A stretch of 64,000 bases of DNA from Pilaira anomala (taxonomy: Eukaryota > Mucoromycota > Mucoromycetes > Mucorales > Mucoraceae), in assembly GCA_025716855.1 (NCBI GenBank), contig JAIXMQ010000002.1, forward strand, positions 682,001-746,000, given 5' to 3'. Below, piece after piece: positions 57,801 through 64,000 of the stretch. Both the position numbers and the translations under genes were made by a program. Every line of letters starts with the position of its first letter. The first letter of the stretch is position 1. The notes under the pieces were generated by a model. It was not told the origin of the DNA. It did not search any database and was given only the letters and a program-made list of their open reading frames with translations.

Positions 57801-58213
57801 ATTATTACATTCACCCCAAAAACGTGTATCAAGATCATGTAAAGTAGATTGCTATTATATTAAAAAAAAAAAAAAAAACTATTATTATCTTTTTTTTAGT
57901 CAAACTTAATTTGTCTAACCTCAATTAAATATGATAGAAATTTAAATCTATCTAATTGTATACTATCTTGACTATTTTCTCGGTATTGAAGTAAGGTAAA
58001 TTGAATAGCACTCACTGGTTGAAAGGAAGAACCAAGTTTAGTCAATTCAACAAGTTCATTCAAAAGATGATCTGTGTCATCTAAAGCATGAGGTATTGGT
58101 GTCCATAATAACTCGGGTTCCTTTTCTAATAATTTATGAGCGATTGATGTATTTAACTCTGTTACTGCTAATGTCCAATCCATTAATAGGGGTGATAAGT
58201 ATCCCGCTACCAT
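54859..58213 (-). CDS. Large ankyrin plus Bud4/anillin-like (C2-like) cortical protein
   Basis: Exons 57920-58213, 55050-57851 and 54859-54951; 1062 residues. Residues about 75-165 look like ankyrin repeats (FWGECNNSTLHLVCFLDQTK; LVQLLISKGVSTIP). A long Ser/Glu-rich disordered middle follows with several acidic runs. At about residue 800 a globular domain begins (GKLYLHVNGIQDILLPLPKD; YVRCVVSDGRFEYMSRYEIL; MIITISLHVRPDYVMKS). This resembles the C2-like part of the anillin homology region in Bud4/Mid1. Such proteins organise septins or the division ring at the cortex. No clear PH domain follows; the protein ends soon after. The assignment is from pattern, so 'C2-like scaffold' is the safe reading. 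Confidence 0.6.
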
Positions 58214-58394
58214 TTTTTTTTTTTTTATGTAAAATAAAAAGAAAAAGGGACGAAAAAGAATATTATATAAAAAAAAAAAAGGTTGATGCTAATAAAAAGG
58301 GAAAAAAAAAAACGGGGTTTATAAACACAGTTATACAACAGCAATTGAATACAAGGGCTTTAATGTTTTAAAAAAAAAAGGCACATGTTTTTAT

Positions 58395-58751
58395 TTATGC
58401 CAACACATTATCATATTCAAATCCATCAATGGATCCACCAGCCATAGATCTCTTTACATTATCTTGAAAAGTCTTTCTATTACTTCTTAATACTTCAGCA
58501 GCATCTATGATATATTTTTAATCAACCTATCGCTTTATAATTATACATATATATATATATTACCTTTATTCAATGGATCATCAGCATTAGGTTCCAGAAA
58601 CAAGTATTGTAAACCAACCAAGACAGCTTGTAATGATAGTACAGGTTTCCAATCTTCACGAAGAATATTCAAACAAATGTTACCTTCTAAGTCGATATTT
58701 GGGTGATAAATCTAGACAACAAAAGTAAAATATAAGCACTTGTAAAAAAAC

Positions 58752-58795
<44 letters not shown>

Positions 58796-59067
58796 CCTTT
58801 TGAGTACAACGAACTTTTGGTGGCTCGTGAGGGTAGTTGTTATTAATCGAGAATGTAAATCTATAATATCCACCCATAAAAAATCCTAAATAAAGTATTA
58901 GGAAACCTGTTTATTTTATTTTTTTCACTATTACTTCAATATACCTTCATCAGGGTGAATAGTGACATTAAAGTTAAGAATATTAGAAGCATCAGGAAAT
59001 TCCAACTTGATGGTATCAGGAATGTCTAATTCTGCTAAATCTATTTTTCTTTTTTATGTTAACAAGC

Positions 59068-59104
<37 letters not shown>

Positions 59105-59215
59105 AATAGATGACTAAACTAAACCTTTTTGAACACGAATTTGTGCTGCACTAGTTCTAGGCTTCTTCTTTTCTGCTTCGGCCTCTTTTGACTTTTTACC
59201 CCAAATTGAATACAT
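58395..59215 (-). CDS. UBC12: NEDD8-conjugating enzyme Ubc12
   Basis: Five exons: 59125-59215, 58945-59040, 58797-58885, 58564-58711 and 58395-58504; 177 residues. The E2 fold is clear: [40 protein letters not shown] with catalytic Cys105, and [20 protein letters not shown]. The N-terminal extension ([20 protein letters not shown]) is the E1-docking peptide that marks Ubc12 among E2s. It passes NEDD8/Rub1 to cullins and so activates SCF-type ligases. Intron 3 contains a 40-bp A run. Confidence 0.93.
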
Positions 59216-59634
59216 GATGTTATAAAGAGATGGTTATTTTCAAGAAAAAAAAAAAAAAAAAAAAAAAAGAATGTAACTCAAAGCTTTCCCTTCATAAACA
59301 ATCGTGATATAAAATGGCAGTCCCAAAATACCTCTTCATTCAAACACTGCAGAAGAGTATATACTGCATTGAACACAATTGATATTCTTTTACACTAGAT
59401 ACTTGATCACTTTATGAGTTCCCGGACATATTTTTCATCATGAACAATAATCTGTATAAAAAACAAGCAATTTTCGACTAGCCAATACCTGATTCTGCAT
59501 TTGTCAATCTCTTTTCGTTACATAAAGAAAAATTCATGTATGTATGTATGTATGTATGTATGTATGTATGTATGTATGTATGTATGTACATACGTTACAA
59601 AAACCAGATATTCGGTGTGAAATACTTTTTTTTT
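59216..59634. other. Gap between Ubc12 and GH31 genes
   Basis: Holds the 5' flank of Ubc12, the 3' flank of the GH31 gene and a TATG microsatellite. No gene seen. Confidence 0.5.
59536..59588. repeat. (TATG)n microsatellite
   Basis: About 13 perfect 4-bp units, downstream of the GH31 stop codon. A likely length-variable marker. Confidence 0.9.
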
Positions 59635-62341
59635 TTATTCTCTCTTTTTAAAATTTAATTTCAAACCAACATAAACATGCATAGTTTCATCGTCTACAAT
59701 ACGAGGTAACTCTCGCATACTAACACCGTCTTCTTGACCATCGAATACGAGCTTTCTAGTTTCACTTGCAATTGGACAAGTCACCCATACCGTATCATAA
59801 TAAGGGAAAAATCCATCATTCACAATTTCCAACCCAACAAGAATTTCTGTATCAGACGTTTCCATCCAAACATGAATTTCTGCAAATGCACCACCCGTCT
59901 CATGATATAAAGTTTTCCCATCATCTTCATACAATACAAACGTTTGTCTCTTTGATACTCCTCGTTCTGGAAATATCTGAACTCTTCTTTCATCATCAGG
60001 AGAAGCGTGCACGTTATTCATCACTTTACCGAAACACATCATAGATCCTGCTTTCACAAAAAATGGTGATGCTTCATCAGTTAGTTCACTCGCGACTTCA
60101 ATCCAGCTACCATTTTTGGCTTCAGATTCGTAGTATTTCCCTGTTTGGTAATGATACCATATTGTGTTTGAAGGAAGATAGACTTTTCTGGTGGTCTTGT
60201 TAGGCTCGTATATAGGTGTCACAAGTACAGTTGGACCAAGCATGAAATCAAATTCTTGTTTATATGTATTTACATCATGTTGATGATCATAAAACACTGG
60301 ACGGATAAGAGGTTCACCTTTCTTATACGCATGTGTTACATACAAAGTATACAAATATGGAATCAGACGATACCTAAATTGCAAGGCTGCACGAATCGTT
60401 GGTAAAACTTCTGGAAACTAATAAAATGATTTAACTATACAGTTAAAAATCATAAAAAGAAATTATAAAAACTCTCTTTTTTTTTTTTTTTTTTTTTTTT
60501 ACCATCCAAGGTTCTGTAATTGATCCATCCGTATTCCATGAATGAATACAAAATCTAGCCCAGAATATACCTTGTTGAACCCAACGAACAAACATTTCTG
60601 GATCTGGTTTAGGGCCAGTAGATCCTCCTACGTCGTGACCATACCCAGCAGGCATACCACAAAGACCTGCACCTAATCCCATGGGTATGTTGTACTTGAT
60701 CGTATTCCATTTAGTAGTATTATCACCACTCCAAGTTTGAGAAACCAATTCATTACAGTATGGTGTAGCTGATCGAGTGATTAAAAACGGACGCTGATTT
60801 GGTTGATATTCTATCAAGGCTTCATACGATGCTTGAATCATCAACAGTGTCTGTAAAGAAGTGCCTACATCTTTTATAGTACTTTTCGATGTAGGAATGA
60901 CCGGGCCTGAAATAAACGGTACATTTGAATCCAACAGATTAGAATACTGGTCTGGCTGGATTTGACATGCAAATGTATGACCATCGTCCGGTAAACTGAA
61001 TTCGTTATTATCCAACCATAACTGATATCCCTTTTCCAAAAGCTGTTGTTTTACTTGTGATTTCCAATACGTGTACCCTGCTTGACTTGAGAAATCAATG
61101 TAACTAGCATGTCCTATCGTATTACGATTACCTCGCCACTGCATGACTGTACCGGGCTCAGTTCCATTCAAAACAAACCCTTTTTTGTCAGAGATCTCTT
61201 GATAGTCTGGATGAATTTTCTGTAACATCCAAGGTTTCACATTAGCAAATATACGAATACCTGCCTTACTCAACTTTTCTGCAAGTTTCGTAGGATCTGG
61301 GAAACGAGATGGATTCCATGTGAATACACAGCGGTCGCCATTTTCATTTGTTGTGTATCCAGAAGATAAATGAATTCCGTCACAGGGTATTTCATACTTT
61401 TGACATTTCTCTACAAATCCTTCGATCTGGGCTTGTGCATCGTTTGATTCAAAGGAAGAAGCTAAATAACCGAATGAATAACGCGGCATAAGATGACGAG
61501 GACGGCTTGTAATAAGTGTATAGTTTTGAACGATGGAAGAAACAGAAGGACCATAAATCATATAATAATCCAATACACCAGATTCACAATGATAATACGA
61601 ATAAGGTCCCCACATCTATGAAAAAAAAAGAAACAAACATTTGGTTTTATTACTTGAAGTGATCATTTTATTTGATTGTATTTTTTTTTTTTTATTTTTT
61701 TTTTTACTTACTGCATCTAATTCTTGACCTAAATCTAAATTTGTTCGTGAGAAATTATTATAGTATATACCATAAGCTTCTTTAGAAGTAGATGACAAGT
61801 TGATATAAAATGGACAGAATTTATATAATGGATCAGAAGTCTCTGCATCGTAGCCCATACAATCCAATCTTTCTAACCGAAATCGACGACCACTTAAATC
61901 TAAAGATCCTGTACGTTCTCCTAATCCATAATATGAATTGTCTTCACATCGACGCTGGTAATGCCATTTATCATTTGTAGACTTATCGTATCCATAAGAT
62001 CTATATGCTAAATCTTGAGCAAAAGGAGTATCATCACTCTCGTTAGAGTACCAGCTTAAATAAAACGATGGCTTGAGAGTTACGACTAGACGTATTTTTG
62101 ATGTGCTGATTTCTAACGTCTGTTCATGCTCTGCTTTGATAGTCACTTGTTGTTCCGAGTTTACACTTGTACCCATATTACTCTCATGGTTAGATTTTGC
62201 TTCTTCTGGCGTTAGGTATTGCACACGTATAACTTGGCTGCTGACAATGATTATTTTAAATACATGACCTTCTGGATTCTTAAAAATAAACGGATGCTTG
62301 TTATCCTTGAGAATAAATCCTTCTGCTATATTCTGTTTCAT
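59635..62341 (-). CDS. Glycoside hydrolase family 31 (alpha-glucosidase type), intracellular
   Basis: Exons 61712-62341, 60503-61615 and 59635-60417; 841 residues. Family 31 signatures are present: YGLGERTGSLDLSGRRFRL in the N-terminal beta-sandwich; LWLDNNEF with the likely nucleophile Asp at about 412; WSGDN with the likely acid/base Asp at about 508; and GHDVGGSTGPKPDPEMFVRW. The start at MKQNIAEGFIL was chosen because the longer frame adds a poly-Phe stretch from a T-rich leader. No signal peptide is then present, so the enzyme is probably cytosolic. Substrate cannot be fixed: alpha-glucosidase and alpha-glucosyltransferase or xylosidase types share these motifs. Confidence 0.85.
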
Positions 62342-62961
62342 AATAATTCCACTTTTTTTTTTCAAAAAAAAAAAAAAAAAAAAAAAAAAAAGAAAAAAGG
62401 GGAAAAAAAAAAAAGAAGAAATTTTCTGATACAAGTAAAATAATAATTATTTAGAGACCACATGATGAAAACGTTTCAATTAAGTGTAACAGGTCTTTTT
62501 TTTTACTACTTGGGAGCAGTGACTTACAATGTACCGCTCTAATTGTTAAATCCATGCTTCCTACTGCTTTAGCATTTATAAAAAAGGGTGCCACACCAAT
62601 GAGGTTGCATATAAAGATCGCCGTATATATTACCGTACCAAGATTGAGTTCCCCTGGTTGTTAAAACATTGGGTCATTATACTGGCCGACTTCACCTCTC
62701 TCTCGGGGCCAGTTATACAAAAATTATTATAAAATTATTTGATAATTGACAACGGCAAATTCGAAAAAATCTAGATATTAAATTAATAATTATATGTATC
62801 TTTTTTGGAAAAATCCCTGTTTCTTTTTACAGTCAATGCTTTTTTTTTTTTTTTACCTGCCTTCTCCCTCATTATGAAAAGAGTTTTAGTCTTTTTTTAC
62901 CTTTATCAAATCGTGTCACAACAGCGGCCCTCTACAAGATAAAATAGGCTACCAGGTAATT
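62342..62961. other. 5' flank of the GH31 gene, otherwise nothing recognised
   Basis: Starts with a 27-bp A run in the GH31 leader. The rest holds no recognised gene. Confidence 0.45.
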
Positions 62962-63217
62962 CTATACAGATATGGGGTCCTCAGAGTTGGTCTTCCTCTT
63001 TATGAAATCCTCATCCGAATCAAACCAAGCACTTCTTTGTCTCTTGTTTTAGAAAATGGTCTTTTTTTTTTTGGTAAATTGCCATAGAAGAACTGAATCT
63101 CTGCAACAAGTGTCCTAGTTCTGATTCCGTATGAACTTCTCGATACACTCTACACATCAACATCAACCAGCCAATCGAATAACACGCTTTACTGTCTTTC
63201 AGTGTATTACTCGGGAC
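62962..63217 (-). pseudogene. Broken coding fragment of unknown family
   Basis: A minus-strand open piece at 63071-63217 reads VPSNTLKDSKACYSIGWLML... to ...HLLQRFSSSMAIYQ, then runs into a poly-A tract. Another coding-like piece in a different frame (KRQRSAWFDSDEDFIKRKTN) ends at a stop at 62962. No GT-AG pair joins them, so a frameshift at the A run is likely. No start was found. Probably the tail of a decayed gene or element. Confidence 0.35.
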
Positions 63218-64000
63218 CTTATGGCGGTATCACTGGCTATGCTGCATAGTCATAGATCAAATTTTTAAAAAAAAAAAAAAAAATTGCTCACCAAGTAATA
63301 GGTATTATCCTTTATAAAATCATACACCATCCTATACATGAAAGGGATGTGTTTTTGTTTGTTTTGTCAGGTTTTCTTTTTATCTATTTTCATCCTATAT
63401 AATGAAGATATATATTACTTAATAGGTACTAATGTATTTAGAAAACTCAAGCTGTCAAAAAAAAAAAAAAAAAAAAAAAAAAAAGATGGCCTGATAAATT
63501 ATTAATATAAAACGCACGGACCGACATGTCAACGTAGAATTCAAGTTTGCATGATAAATCAACCCGTCCGCTCCTTTATTTTACATGGTATATGTAGGTC
63601 CTATGAGAAATAATTTCGTGGTATCTGTATGATTTTTGATAAACAAGAGTTTGTTATCATGTAATTTTTGCTTATAATTTACCAGCTCCAAGTATATATA
63701 TTTTTTTTTTTAAGAAAACTAAATTCGGGTGATCATGGTTACGTTTATGCAAAAAAAAAAAAAATACGAATACCGTCGTACCAATACATGAGATTACGGT
63801 GAAAATATAGCAAACCTTCAAAGTAATAAAGTTTTGGTTACAGTTGTCATTTCTGTTTGCTTTACCAAAATACGACAAGTTATTATGCTTCTAATGACGG
63901 GATTATCCAATAGGAACTGTAATATGTAGTACAATTTCATAAATGTAGATAGAACATATTCTACCCGTTTTCATAAATTTTTTTGCTAAATTACTGAAAG
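63218..64000. other. Intergenic to window end, nothing recognised
   Basis: AT-rich with several A/T runs and a 30-bp A run near 63,457. No gene, RNA or repeat family recognised. Confidence 0.45.

Noticed and set aside
1..64000. tRNA and rRNA genes
   Set aside because: I searched by eye for paired A/B-box-like sequences and rRNA core strings and saw none; a covariance-model scan would settle this.

Overview
This is a stretch of fungal nuclear DNA. It is AT-rich, with many short GT-AG introns (mostly about 50-120 bp) and long A or T homopolymers. The genes are typical eukaryotic housekeeping genes. The style and gene content fit an early-diverging filamentous fungus, most likely Mucoromycota (inferred, not proven). 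I found no rRNA, tRNA, CRISPR array or complete transposon.

Bases 1-12,000 are gene-poor and look accessory. Three minus-strand genes (<1-1111, 3001-4722, 7424-8548) start with nearly the same signal peptide (MQ[LM]KFV[PS]LGLIA). They encode secreted precursors cut up by dibasic KR/RR sites, i.e. KEX2-processed repeat peptide precursors. The peptide unit is about 39 residues around T-N-[VI]-Q-x-x-[DN]-T-x-S-x-I-A-N-G-x-V-V-x-G-N. The second gene holds nine units, the first about four, and the third one followed by a long acidic (EADEN)n region with KRR/RRR sites. All three have a TATA[AT]AAG box 65-180 bp upstream of the ATG. This family is the best candidate for an undescribed system. A short multi-exon gene resembling the middle of Integrator subunit 2 (10,197-11,973) follows.

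Bases 13,600-62,400 are a dense housekeeping block. In order: a dual-specificity phosphatase; an Stm1/SERBP1-type ribosome-binding protein; decayed coding sequence; a tiny membrane protein; a Sec12-type Sar1 exchange factor ending in KDEL; the pore membrane protein NDC1; a ChaC-type gamma-glutamylcyclotransferase; an SPX-VTC protein; the ESCRT-III protein Did2/CHMP1; an unknown basic protein; RanGAP; endopolyphosphatase; ribosomal protein eL22; a Yar1-like ankyrin protein; a LIM protein; a three-KH RNA-binding protein; a WD40 protein; a single-pass protein with a PPxY motif; a mitochondrial-type DEAD-box helicase; eL18; a SET/Vps75-type histone chaperone; Tom70; Vps55; an ankyrin plus Bud4/anillin-like protein; the NEDD8-conjugating enzyme Ubc12; and an intracellular GH31 glycosidase. 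Bases 62,342-64,000 contain only a broken coding fragment.

Themes: NDC1 and RanGAP serve nuclear transport. Vps55 and Did2 act in endosomal sorting. VTC and endopolyphosphatase sit 5.6 kb apart and act on opposite sides of polyphosphate metabolism. Stm1, eL22, eL18 and Yar1 serve the ribosome. These are not operons; each gene has its own introns and promoter. Exon boundaries were set by hand from GT/AG sites, reading frame and family knowledge, with no alignment or RNA data.
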